In this document: positions 7,702-13,309 of the stretch, one piece after another
Numbering within the stretch: the stretch's first letter is position 1
Layout: every line of letters begins with the position of its first letter
Assembly: GCA_946410005.1 (NCBI GenBank)
Contig: CAMJYS010000009.1
Span: 1-13,309 of the forward strand
DNA length: 13,309 nucleotides
From: an uncultured Clostridia bacterium
Lineage (GTDB): Bacteria > Bacillota > Clostridia > Oscillospirales > Acutalibacteraceae
Reading direction: 5' to 3'
Position numbers and translations under genes: made by a program
Notes under the pieces: model-generated
Databases searched by the model: none
The model's input: only the letters and a program-made list of their open reading frames with translations
What the model was told of the DNA's origin: nothing

Positions 7702-8613
7702 CTACATTTTTTCAACTTTTGATTCTTCTTCGAATAAAAGCGCTACTCTAGCTGCCTCTTCCTGTGCGTTTATAGTATATATATTATAGAACTTATTCAA
7801 AATTACAGCTTGAAACGCTGCAAAAAGTGAGTTTGCAATCCAATAAATACCAACTGCGGCGGGAATTGTATAAGACCAATAAGCCGGGATGAACATTACC
7901 ATATACGGCATATATTTCATACAACCTTGATTCTGTGCCGGATTTTGCATAGTTTTCTGACTTATAAAAGCCGTAAGCGCAGAACTCAAGAAACAAAATA
8001 ACGGAACAAGCCATAACATCGCTGAAAATTCTGATTTATTAGGGCTTTTCAATAGGTCAAGGCCTAAAAAGTTAAATCCGTTACTGTACTCTTCGAGCTG
8101 ACTGTACTCTTTTTCATTAAGCATTGTGAGCTTATCTTTTACATCAGAAAAATGCTGGACTAACTTTAATTGCTCATATCCTCGATTAGATTGACTTTCT
8201 AATTCAGGTAAAACTTGAACCGCTGCAACAACTTTTTCGTTAGGAATATGCAAAACATTTTGAAGAGGTTTTGTTACTGCTCCGTAAACACTTGGCCATA
8301 GAAAAAGTGGCAAAAGCATTGTAACTAAACAACCGCTCATAGGATTAAACCCTTCTTTTTCATAAAGCTTTGCTATCTCCTCGTTATATTTTTTAGGATT
8401 TTTTTCATATTTTTTTCTTATTTCCTGCTGTTTAATACCTATCTTTGCGTTTTTAGCCATAGATTTTTGGCGTTTTATTGCAAGTGGGAACATTAGAATA
8501 TTGAAAACAACCACAAAAATAGTTATCGCAACAGCATAGTTACTTACAGCATCAAAGAAAAGCCAAAGAACATAACCAAAAATGCTACTCAAAGCATCAA
8601 ATAAAAAACCCAA
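7702..8613 (-). CDS. yidC: Membrane protein insertase YidC/OxaA (SpoIIIJ family)
   Basis: YidC inserts proteins into the cytoplasmic membrane, alone or with SecYEG. The 303-residue protein has about five hydrophobic segments (near 22-46, 95-115, 198-218, 233-252 and 255-275). Between the first and second is a charged cytoplasmic hairpin (KRQKSMAKNAK onward). The NPMSGCL motif before the second segment and the IYWIANSLFAAFQ segment near the end are typical of the family. There is no lipobox. The start is a TTG (8611-8613) with GAGG 7 nt before it; the next in-frame Met is at residue 41, inside the first membrane segment, so TTG is required. The groove Arg conserved in most YidC proteins is Asn38 here (N-I-L-M-F-P-L). 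yidD lies 23 nt upstream. Confidence 0.95.
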   Translation of the reverse strand: MGFLFDALSSIFGYVLWLFFDAVSNYAVAITIFVVVFNILMFPLAIKRQKSMAKNAKIGIKQQEIRKKYEKNPKKYNEEIAKLYEKEGFNPMSGCLVTMLLPLFLWPSVYGAVTKPLQNVLHIPNEKVVAAVQVLPELESQSNRGYEQLKLVQHFSDVKDKLTMLNEKEYSQLEEYSNGFNFLGLDLLKSPNKSEFSAMLWLVPLFCFLSSALTAFISQKTMQNPAQNQGCMKYMPYMVMFIPAYWSYTIPAAVGIYWIANSLFAAFQAVILNKFYNIYTINAQEEAARVALLFEEESKVEKM

Positions 8614-8636
8614 ATTAAAAACCTCGCTTTTTTAAT

Positions 8637-8867
8637 TTAAATATAAAAATCATCTTTTTCGGGCACAGGGTCATATCCGCCTTTAAAAAACGGATTGCAC
8701 CTGATTAATCGCTTTAAAGTTAAATATAAGCCTTTAATCACGCCAAATCGTTCAATAGCTTGCAAAGCGTAACTCGAACATGTCGGGGAAAATCTGCAAC
8801 AAGGTTTTTTCAGCGATGAAAATGAAGCTTGATAAAACTTTATAAGAAAAATTAAGAGCTTTTTCAT
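8637..8867 (-). CDS. yidD: Membrane protein insertion efficiency factor YidD
   Basis: YidD is a small peripheral membrane protein that assists YidC-dependent insertion. The 76-residue product has a hydrophobic/amphipathic N-terminus ([13 protein letters not shown]), the family cysteine signature [12 protein letters not shown], then [15 protein letters not shown] near the C-terminus. Its ATG overlaps the rnpA stop as ATGA (8864-8867), a sign of translational coupling; its own SD is weak. The order rnpA-yidD-yidC is the classical one. Confidence 0.96.
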   Translation of the reverse strand: MKKLLIFLIKFYQASFSSLKKPCCRFSPTCSSYALQAIERFGVIKGLYLTLKRLIRCNPFFKGGYDPVPEKDDFYI

Positions 8868-9199
8868 TTTAAAACACCCAACTTCCGAAGCTGATATTTC
8901 ATCTGCTTGAAAATTTCTTGCATTTTCACCTCATGTGAATTATTTCTTGCGACAAAAATTATATCTATCCCGCTTTTTATATCGTTTTTCAAAACACTAT
9001 ATGCCGCTCGTATAACTCTTCTTGCACGATTCCTTTGCGGAGCATTCCCGATTTTTTTGCCGGTTGTTATACCGTATCTTACTTTATTAAACCGATTTTT
9101 AAGTATATATGTAACGATACAAGGAGATGCACAATATTTACCCTTAGCGTATGCTCTGCGAAAATCACGATTTTCTTTTATAATATTAGTATCTTTCAT
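8864..9199 (-). CDS. rnpA: Ribonuclease P protein component
   Basis: RnpA is the protein subunit of RNase P, which removes 5' leaders from tRNA precursors. I chose the ATG at 9197-9199, giving 111 residues starting [17 protein letters not shown], the family's usual N-terminus. The frame is open for 15 more codons, but those encode an atypical segment. The substrate-binding RNR motif reads [13 protein letters not shown], and [10 protein letters not shown] near the C-terminus also fits. The ribosome site is modest, with a GAG about 7 nt before the ATG. A promoter at 9233-9261 lies just upstream and a terminator separates it from rpmH. The tRNA cluster 500 bp away supplies substrates. Confidence 0.95.
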   Translation of the reverse strand: MKDTNIIKENRDFRRAYAKGKYCASPCIVTYILKNRFNKVRYGITTGKKIGNAPQRNRARRVIRAAYSVLKNDIKSGIDIIFVARNNSHEVKMQEIFKQMKYQLRKLGVLK

Positions 9200-9232
9200 A
9201 TTAAACTCAGCCTTTTGAAAAAACTCAAAAAT

Positions 9233-9261
9233 AATATACCACAAAAATTAATACGCGTAAA
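9233..9261 (-). promoter_or_regulatory. Probable rnpA-yidD-yidC promoter
   Basis: Minus-strand TTTACG (9256-9261), 17 bp, TATATT (9233-9238) with a TGn extension (TGGTATATT). The start would fall near 9226, giving a leader of about 27 nt. It lies downstream of the rpmH terminator. Confidence 0.6.
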
Positions 9262-9294
9262 TATTTCACATAAATTTACAATACATAAAAAATA

Positions 9295-9312
9295 AAGACC
9301 CGCCAAGGTCTT
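9295..9312 (-). terminator. Rho-independent terminator of rpmH
   Basis: AAGACC, a 6-nt loop, GGTCTT, then TATTTTTTATG on the minus strand. The plus strand also runs into AATTTTTTC after the stem, so it could work in both directions. It lies about 70 nt after the rpmH stop. Confidence 0.8.
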
Positions 9313-9381
9313 AATTTTTTCAGAAATCAATGTTTGCTTGACAGTATTAAGAGCAAATTCTTTTCGAATCAAGAATTCAAA

Positions 9382-9516
9382 TTAATATGTTAATCTTTTT
9401 CTTCCTTTAGCTCTTCTGCGAGCAAGAAGTTTTATTCCGCTACGAGTTGACATTCTTTTTCTGAACCCATGTTCTTTTTTTCTGTGAATCTTTTTTGGTT
9501 GATAAGTTCTTAACAT
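9382..9516 (-). CDS. rpmH: 50S ribosomal protein L34
   Basis: L34 is a very small, basic protein of the large ribosomal subunit, buried in 23S rRNA. The 44-residue product starts [20 protein letters not shown], continues with [20 protein letters not shown] and ends RLTY, an almost perfect match to the family. The ATG at 9514-9516 follows GGGAGGG with a 6-nt spacing. A perfect consensus promoter lies about 55 nt upstream, as expected for a highly expressed ribosomal gene. Its position, divergent from dnaA, marks the origin region in most Firmicutes. Confidence 0.98.
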   Translation of the reverse strand: MLRTYQPKKIHRKKEHGFRKRMSTRSGIKLLARRRAKGRKRLTY

Positions 9517-9568
9517 TTCTTTCCCTCCCGAAATAAATTATATTTGTACATAAATCCACGTATATTGA

Positions 9569-9597
9569 ATTATACAACACTCAAACAAATGTGTCAA
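9569..9597 (-). promoter_or_regulatory. Consensus promoter of rpmH
   Basis: Minus-strand TTGACA (9592-9597), 17 bp, TATAAT (9569-9574): a perfect vegetative promoter. The leader to the ATG would be about 45 nt. Confidence 0.92.
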
Positions 9598-9627
9598 TAT
9601 ATTTTAATAAAATAATTTGATTACATA

Positions 9628-9657
9628 TTGATTTTAAAAAGCGAGTAGTAGTATAAT
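9628..9657 (+). promoter_or_regulatory. Promoter of the tRNA cluster
   Basis: TTGATT (9628-9633), 18 bp, TATAAT (9652-9657), about 22 nt before the first tRNA. It diverges from the rpmH promoter, with about 30 bp between the two -35 elements. Confidence 0.75.
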
Positions 9658-9678
9658 GAATTAGCATAGAAAATATAT

Positions 9679-9755
9679 CCGGGTGTGGCGCAGTTTGGTA
9701 GCGCGCTTGAATGGGGTTCAAGAGGCCGCAGGTTCGACTCCTGTCACTCGGACCA
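9679..9755 (+). tRNA. tRNA-Pro (anticodon GGG)
   Basis: A 77-nt cloverleaf with an encoded CCA end. The acceptor stem CCGGGTG pairs with CACTCGG, with one G-U pair. The D arm is GCGC/GCGC. The anticodon stem CTTGA/TCAAG closes the loop ATGGGGT, anticodon GGG. The T arm has TTCGACT. It reads CCC and CCU. C1-G72 and A73 fit bacterial proline tRNA. Confidence 0.95.
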
Positions 9756-9778
9756 TTTTTATTTTAGCCGAATTATTA

Positions 9779-9855
9779 CCGCTCGTGGCGAAGCTGGATA
9801 TCGCAGCAGATTCCGATTCTGAAGGTTGGGGGTTCGAATCCCTCCGAGCGGACCA
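9779..9855 (+). tRNA. tRNA-Arg (anticodon CCG)
   Basis: A 77-nt cloverleaf with CCA. The acceptor CCGCTCG pairs perfectly with CGAGCGG. The D stem is GCGA/TCGC with A at position 20, an arginine identity base. The anticodon loop is TTCCGAT, anticodon CCG, reading CGG. The anticodon stem GCAGA/TCTGA has one mismatch at the outer pair (27-43, G and A). The T arm is GGGGG/CCCTC. Confidence 0.9.
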
Positions 9856-9899
9856 AATTATATTAGTTTGAAAAATTTTGAAAAAATAGTTTTTAGAGC

Positions 9900-9928
9900 T
9901 TGATATAAAACACAAGGCGTGATATAAT
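9900..9928 (+). promoter_or_regulatory. Internal promoter before tRNA-Gln
   Basis: TTGATA (9900-9905), 17 bp, TATAAT (9923-9928) with a TGn extension (TGATATAAT), 11 nt before tRNA-Gln. It gives the last two tRNAs their own start. Confidence 0.85.
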
Positions 9929-9939
9929 CTTTGTGGCAT

Positions 9940-10013
9940 TGCGGAATTGTGTAATGGTAGCACGACAGACTCTGACTCTGTTTGTGAGGGTTCGAATCCT
10001 TCTTCCGCAGCCA
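9940..10013 (+). tRNA. tRNA-Gln (anticodon CTG)
   Basis: A 74-nt cloverleaf with CCA. The acceptor TGCGGAA pairs perfectly with TTCCGCA. The anticodon stem ACAGA/TCTGT closes the loop CTCTGAC, anticodon CTG, reading CAG. U1-A72 and G73 are glutamine identity features. The following tRNA starts after 7 nt. Confidence 0.95.
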
Positions 10014-10020
10014 CTCCTTT

Positions 10021-10097
<77 letters not shown>

Positions 10098-10113
10098 AAA
10101 ATATGTATAATTC

Positions 10114-10145
10114 AAAAGCTATTCATTTAATTGAATAGCTTTTTT
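10114..10145 (+). terminator. Rho-independent terminator of the tRNA cluster
   Basis: A 12-bp perfect stem, AAAAGCTATTCA paired with TGAATAGCTTTT around a 6-nt loop, running into a T tract. It separates the tRNAs from the dnaA promoter. Confidence 0.9.
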
Positions 10146-10166
10146 ATGTCTAATATCAAACAATAA

Positions 10167-10175
10167 TGTTGAAAA
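10167..10175 (-). promoter_or_regulatory. Variant DnaA box over the dnaA -35
   Basis: TGTTGAAAA on the plus strand, TTTTCAACA on the minus. This variant box also occurs in the oriC region downstream of dnaA. It covers the -35 element of the dnaA promoter, so bound DnaA could repress its own gene. Confidence 0.5.
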
Positions 10176-10197
10176 CTTTGCAAAAATATGATATAAT
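10169..10197 (+). promoter_or_regulatory. dnaA promoter
   Basis: TTGAAA (10169-10174), 17 bp, TATAAT (10192-10197) with a TGn extension. It gives a leader of about 45 nt before the dnaA start codon. Confidence 0.85.
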
Positions 10198-10249
10198 AAT
10201 GTTTTAAACAATAATATCATTTTTTATAAAACGGAGGTTTAAAATTATA

Positions 10250-11566
10250 ATGAACTCTTTTGATGAGGCGTGGAATCTTATTTGTGATTTTTGCAAAACG
10301 AAAATCACTGACGTCGCATATAAAACATGGATGAGTCGTATCGAACCCGTAAAATTAGATTTTGAACAAGGAAAAGCTATTTTGATGGTTCCTAACGAAT
10401 TTCATCGCCAGACGTTAAACAGGTGCTATCTTCCGCTTTTAACAAACGCTTTTAATGATATATTCGGCTCCGGTATAGACATTTGTTTTTCTATTCCGGA
10501 TGAAATAAACGAATCTAACAAAAAAAGCGACCAAAATTTAGCGATAGACTCCGAGTATGAATTCACTTTCGATACATATATAGTGGGCTCTTCAAATAAA
10601 TTTGCTCATGCCGCCGCACTCGCCGTTGCCGCAAATCCCGCAGGTGCATACAATCCGCTGTTTATCTATGGAAATTCCGGTCTCGGAAAAACTCACTTAC
10701 TTTATGCAATTTGCAATGATCTTAAAAAAAACAAACCCGATAAGACTTTTTTATACATAAAAGGCGATGATTTTACAAACGAATTGATAGATTCCATTCG
10801 TAAAAACACCATGAGTGAATTTCACGAAAAGTATCGCAAAACGGATGTTTTGCTTGTAGATGATATTCAATTTATTGCAGGAAAAGACTCCACGCAAGAA
10901 GAGTTTTTTCATACTTTCAATTCACTGTATGAAGCAAAAAAACAAATAGTATTAACATCAGATCGCCCTCCAAAAGAAATACAAACACTGGAAGACCGTC
11001 TCAGAACACGTTTTGAGTGGGGGTTAATCGCAGATATTCAGCCGCCGGATTTTGAAACCAGAATTGCTATTATAAAACGTAAAGCAGACCATTTGGATAT
11101 AAAAATGCCGAACGACGTATGCGAATATATCGCCAAAAGATTAAAAACAAACATAAGACAGCTTGAAGGTGCTGTTAAAAAAATGAAAGCTCATCATCTT
11201 CTGGGTGGGGAACCTATGGGAATACAAACCGCTCAAATGGCTATTTCGGATATTCTAAATAATAATCAGCCGCCACCGGTTACGGTTGAAAAAATTATAA
11301 GCGAGGTTGCCAGAACTTTTAACGTAACCGCACAGGATATACGCTCATCCAAACGCTCATCCGCAATTTCAAACGCCAGACAAATTTCCATATATGTAGT
11401 ACGTGAAATAACACAGATGCCTTTGGTTTCAATAGGAGAAGAATTCGGCGGAAGAGATCACTCTACTATTGTATATGCTTTACAACAAGTTGAAAAAAGC
11501 ATTTCAAAAAATTCAAAAACAAAAGCTATGGTTGAAGATATTATAAAAAATATCCGTGACAGATAA
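10250..11566 (+). CDS. dnaA: Chromosomal replication initiator DnaA
   Basis: DnaA binds oriC boxes, forms an ATP-dependent filament, opens the duplex and helps load the replicative helicase. The 438-residue protein has domain I (about 1-82), a short linker (about 83-103) that makes it slightly shorter than many homologues, and the AAA+ domain. In that domain Walker A is GNSGLGKTH at 141-149, Walker B LLVDDIQF at 201-208, sensor I LTSDRPP at about 235, and the RLRTRFEWGL arginine-finger segment at about 250. The C-terminal DNA-binding domain IV carries the signature GGRDHSTIV at 400-408. The ATG follows GGAGGT with an 11-12-nt spacing. A promoter with an overlapping variant DnaA box lies upstream, and the oriC region follows the stop codon. 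Confidence 0.98.
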   Translation: MNSFDEAWNLICDFCKTKITDVAYKTWMSRIEPVKLDFEQGKAILMVPNEFHRQTLNRCYLPLLTNAFNDIFGSGIDICFSIPDEINESNKKSDQNLAIDSEYEFTFDTYIVGSSNKFAHAAALAVAANPAGAYNPLFIYGNSGLGKTHLLYAICNDLKKNKPDKTFLYIKGDDFTNELIDSIRKNTMSEFHEKYRKTDVLLVDDIQFIAGKDSTQEEFFHTFNSLYEAKKQIVLTSDRPPKEIQTLEDRLRTRFEWGLIADIQPPDFETRIAIIKRKADHLDIKMPNDVCEYIAKRLKTNIRQLEGAVKKMKAHHLLGGEPMGIQTAQMAISDILNNNQPPPVTVEKIISEVARTFNVTAQDIRSSKRSSAISNARQISIYVVREITQMPLVSIGEEFGGRDHSTIVYALQQVEKSISKNSKTKAMVEDIIKNIRDR

Positions 11567-11587
11567 CGATATTTTTTACACTGATTT

Positions 11588-11596
11588 TTTTCAACA
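11588..11596 (+). promoter_or_regulatory. Variant DnaA box
   Basis: TTTTCAACA, two changes from the classical TTATCCACA. It is identical to the box at the dnaA promoter. Confidence 0.45.
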
Positions 11597-11619
11597 AATT
11601 TTAAACTTTAAACACAAAT

Positions 11620-11641
11620 GTTTCAACAAAAATGTTGAAAC
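11620..11641. promoter_or_regulatory. Inverted pair of variant DnaA boxes
   Basis: GTTTCAACA, four A residues, TGTTGAAAC: a perfect 9-bp inverted repeat whose arms are each one base from TTTTCAACA. No T tract follows, so it is not a good terminator. It reads best as two convergent DnaA sites. Confidence 0.5.
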
Positions 11642-11714
11642 GATTTCAAACCAAAAAATTTTAGACAAATATTAAACAAAAAATCAACATCAAAAAATTT
11701 GTTTGAAGTTTGAA

Positions 11715-11723
11715 TTTTCCACA
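11715..11723 (+). promoter_or_regulatory. DnaA box (one mismatch to consensus)
   Basis: TTTTCCACA, one change from TTATCCACA and the closest match in the intergenic region. It points toward the unwinding element. Confidence 0.65.
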
Positions 11724-11734
11724 AGTTTTAGATA

Positions 11735-11743
11735 TTTTCAACT
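11735..11743 (+). promoter_or_regulatory. Variant DnaA box next to the unwinding element
   Basis: TTTTCAACT, in the same orientation as the box at 11715 with a 20-bp start-to-start spacing, and 8 bp before the C-rich tract. Confidence 0.5.
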
Positions 11744-11751
11744 TTTTAACA

Positions 11752-11770
11752 CCCCCTACTACTATTACTA
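11752..11770 (+). promoter_or_regulatory. DnaA-trio unwinding element
   Basis: CCCCC (11752-11756), then CTA-CTA-CTA-TTA-CTA (11756-11770), followed by AT-rich DNA. The complementary strand reads 3'-GAT-GAT-GAT-AAT-GAT-5', the published DnaA-trio pattern. A GC-rich spacer after proximal DnaA boxes is also as described for the Bacillus subtilis basal unwinding system. This is where strand opening should begin. Confidence 0.8.
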
Positions 11771-11818
11771 TATATTTAATACTATTCTATACTTAACTAA
11801 TAAAAAGGATTGATTTAT

Positions 11819-12925
11819 ATGAATTTTATATGTGAAAAAAATAAGCTTGTTGAAGCGCTCTCAAATGTACAAAAAGCGGTTTCCCAAAAATCAACTATAG
11901 CTGCACTGGAAGGCGTGCTAATTTCAACTAAGGAAAACAATTTAGAAATATGCGCATACAACACAGAACTCGGAATAAAAACATTTATTCCCGCACAAAT
12001 AAAAAAAGGTGGAAAAATTGTCTTAAATGCACACTTGTTTACCGATATAATCCGTAAACTTCCGAATGATTTGGCAGAAATTGAAATTTCAGAAAATTTA
12101 ATTGCTAAAATAACAAGCGGATGTAGCTCTTTTGAATTAATAGGAATAGATGCATCAGAATTCCCGAGTTTACCAAATGTTGAAAATGCAGATTGTATTG
12201 AATTGCCTGTCGTCACCTTGAAAAGCATGATAAAACAAACCATATTTGCAGTTGCAGATACGGATTCAAAACCAGTTCATACAGGTACGTTATTCGAAAT
12301 AAAAGAAAAAAATATAACATTGGTTTCAGTTGATGGATACAGATTAGCAATGCGCACAGAGAAAATAAAAGAAGATATGGAATTGAGTTTTGTAGTACCG
12401 GGAAAAACTTTGCGTGAAGTTATAAGACTTTTACCTGATAATGAGGATAATGTGAAAATTTCTGCCGGAATGCAACATATAGTATTCTATATAGGCGATT
12501 ATATTGTCGTTTCCAGATTGTTGGACGGAGAGTTTTTAGATTACAAATCAACAATTCCCGAGAAATCCAAGTTTACCGTTCAGGTAGATACAAAAAATTT
12601 AATTGATAGTGTTGAAAGGGTATCACTTTTGATAACAGACAGATTAAAAAGTCCGGTAAGATGTATGTTTACGAACAACAGAATTCACATGTCATGTATA
12701 ACTACTATCGGTAAAGCCAGTGATGAAATAGAAACAAAAAGCGATATAAAAGATGAAATCGAAATAGCTTTTAATAATAAATATATGCTTGATGCTTTAA
12801 AAAATTCGGATTGTGACGAAATGTTAATATGTTTAAACGGACCATTGAATCCCATAAAAATTATGCCGAAAACCGGAAATTCGTTTTTATTTTTAGTACT
12901 TCCGGTACGTGTAAAACCTGAATAA
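11819..12925 (+). CDS. dnaN: DNA polymerase III beta sliding clamp
   Basis: DnaN is the ring-shaped processivity clamp that tethers DNA polymerase III, MutS and other partners to DNA. The 368-residue product starts MNFICEKNKLVEALSNVQKA and ends MPKTGNSFLFLVLPVRVKPE; both ends are typical, and the length fits three clamp domains of about 120 residues. I chose the ATG at 11819-11821, which has AAAGGA 9 nt upstream. The frame is open to a TTG at 11810, but that lies against the ribosome site. It follows the unwinding element directly. rlbA begins 12 nt after its stop, so dnaN-rlbA-recF is a single unit. Confidence 0.97.
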   Translation: MNFICEKNKLVEALSNVQKAVSQKSTIAALEGVLISTKENNLEICAYNTELGIKTFIPAQIKKGGKIVLNAHLFTDIIRKLPNDLAEIEISENLIAKITSGCSSFELIGIDASEFPSLPNVENADCIELPVVTLKSMIKQTIFAVADTDSKPVHTGTLFEIKEKNITLVSVDGYRLAMRTEKIKEDMELSFVVPGKTLREVIRLLPDNEDNVKISAGMQHIVFYIGDYIVVSRLLDGEFLDYKSTIPEKSKFTVQVDTKNLIDSVERVSLLITDRLKSPVRCMFTNNRIHMSCITTIGKASDEIETKSDIKDEIEIAFNNKYMLDALKNSDCDEMLICLNGPLNPIKIMPKTGNSFLFLVLPVRVKPE

Positions 12926-12937
12926 ACGGAGAATTTT

Positions 12938-13153
12938 ATGAAAGAGATATTAATTAAAGGTGAATTTATAAAACTATCTGCATTTTTGAAATTTTCAGGA
13001 TTATTCGCTACCGGTGGTAATGCAAAAACAGAAACTGAAAACGGCAAAATTTTTGTGAATGATGAAGTGTGTTATATTCGAGGAAAAAAGTTAATAAACG
13101 GCGATATAGTTACATATAACAACACTTCGGTTAAGGTAGTAACAGAATCGTGA
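12938..13153 (+). CDS. rlbA: S4-domain RNA-binding protein YaaA/RlbA
   Basis: A 71-residue protein of the YaaA/RlbA family, a small S4-like RNA-binding protein found between dnaN and recF in many Gram-positive bacteria and linked to large-subunit maturation. The S4 signature is clear: IKLSAFLKFSGLFATGG, then the loop GKIFVNDEV, then RGKKLINGDIV. The ATG follows GGAG with a short spacing. The stop codon overlaps the GTG start of recF as GTGA. Confidence 0.93.
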   Translation: MKEILIKGEFIKLSAFLKFSGLFATGGNAKTETENGKIFVNDEVCYIRGKKLINGDIVTYNNTSVKVVTES

Positions 13154-13292
13154 AAATAGAAAAAATATATATTGAAGGATATAGAAATTTAAAAAAATAC
13201 AGCACAGAGTTTGACCCTAAAATTAATTTTATTTATGGAGAAAATGCTCAAGGTAAAACAAATTTAATAGAAGCAATATGGATGTTTACGGG
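13150..13292 (+). CDS. recF: DNA replication/repair protein RecF, N-terminal part (cut by contig end)
   Basis: RecF is an SMC-like ATPase that helps load RecA at gapped DNA during recombinational repair. Only about 47 residues are present. MKIEKIYIEGYRNLKKY is the family's N-terminal strand-turn-strand, and GENAQGKTNLIEAIW at about 30-44 is Walker A with its following helix. The start is GTG at 13150-13152, overlapping the rlbA stop by 4 nt, with a weak AAGG about 13 nt upstream. The frame ends at the adapter, so the truncation is artificial. gyrB would be expected downstream. Confidence 0.93.
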
Positions 13293-13309
13293 AGATCGGA
13301 AGAGCACAC
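13293..13309. other. Illumina TruSeq adapter remnant (right end)
   Basis: AGATCGGAAGAGCACAC, the first 17 bases of the standard TruSeq read-through adapter. It is not genomic. Confidence 0.97.

Larger units (their letters stand above)
11567..11818. other. Origin of replication (oriC), dnaA-dnaN intergenic
   Basis: A very AT-rich 252-nt gap between dnaA and dnaN, the usual place for the unwinding half of oriC in Firmicutes. It holds at least five DnaA-box-like nonamers (11588, an inverted pair at 11620 and 11633, 11715, 11735). A C-rich tract and a CTA trinucleotide run follow, then AT-rich sequence up to the dnaN ribosome site. There is no gene and no clear terminator, so dnaA transcription may continue into dnaN. 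Confidence 0.85.

Noticed and set aside
9200..9244. Longer rnpA form starting at 9244
   Set aside because: The extra 15 residues are unlike the family, and they would start upstream of the predicted transcription start.
9338..9343. TTGACA on the plus strand downstream of rpmH
   Set aside because: No -10 element lies at the correct distance, and there is no plus-strand gene there.
9718..10014. 98-codon minus-strand ORF across the tRNAs
   Set aside because: It is an antisense translation of tRNA genes, a well-known source of spurious proteins. The cloverleaf structures explain the sequence.
11810..11818. dnaN start at TTG 11810
   Set aside because: It abuts the AAAGGA ribosome site. The ATG at 11819 has normal spacing and gives the family N-terminus.

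Overview
This is the replication-origin neighbourhood of an AT-rich (about one-third G+C by eye) Gram-positive bacterium, most likely a member of the Clostridia. The basis is the Firmicutes-type gene order (parB-parA-rsmG-mnmG-mnmE-jag-yidC-yidD-rnpA-rpmH, then dnaA-dnaN-rlbA-recF in the opposite direction), strong Shine-Dalgarno sequences, sigma-A-type promoters, and serS next to the par operon. I cannot name a genus.

Both ends carry Illumina TruSeq adapter sequence (1-27 and 13293-13309). The true genomic insert is therefore about 28-13292. The gene at each end (serS on the left, recF on the right) is cut at an artificial boundary.

Left part (28-9516, all minus strand, transcribed away from the origin): rpmH has its own strong promoter and is followed by a terminator. 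rnpA-yidD-yidC then form a group for RNase P and membrane-protein insertion. jag-mnmE-mnmG-rsmG is an RNA-binding, tRNA-modification and rRNA-methylation operon with a perfect consensus promoter at 7609-7637. parA-parB-(VanZ-like membrane protein)-serS follows. The 294-nt gap upstream of parA holds two parS sites inside a duplicated module of about 70 bp that also carries an extended -10 promoter. A third perfect parS lies inside mnmG.

Middle (9517-10249): a divergent promoter region, then four plus-strand tRNA genes, Pro(GGG), Arg(CCG), Gln(CTG) and Pro(CGG), with two promoters and a strong terminator, then the dnaA promoter.

Right part (10250-13292, plus strand): dnaA, a 252-nt oriC region, dnaN, rlbA and the start of recF. 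The oriC region shows variant DnaA boxes, a C-rich tract and a run of CTA trinucleotides, the layout of a basal unwinding system with DnaA-trios. DnaA would bind there, open the duplex and load the replisome, whose clamp is DnaN. ParB spreading from parS, with ParA, would organise and segregate the new origins.

I do not see an undescribed defence, mobile or biosynthetic system. The points worth a second look are regulatory (the parS duplication, parS as possible terminators, non-canonical DnaA boxes), the tRNA island, an Arg-to-Asn change in YidC and a divergent VanZ-like protein.
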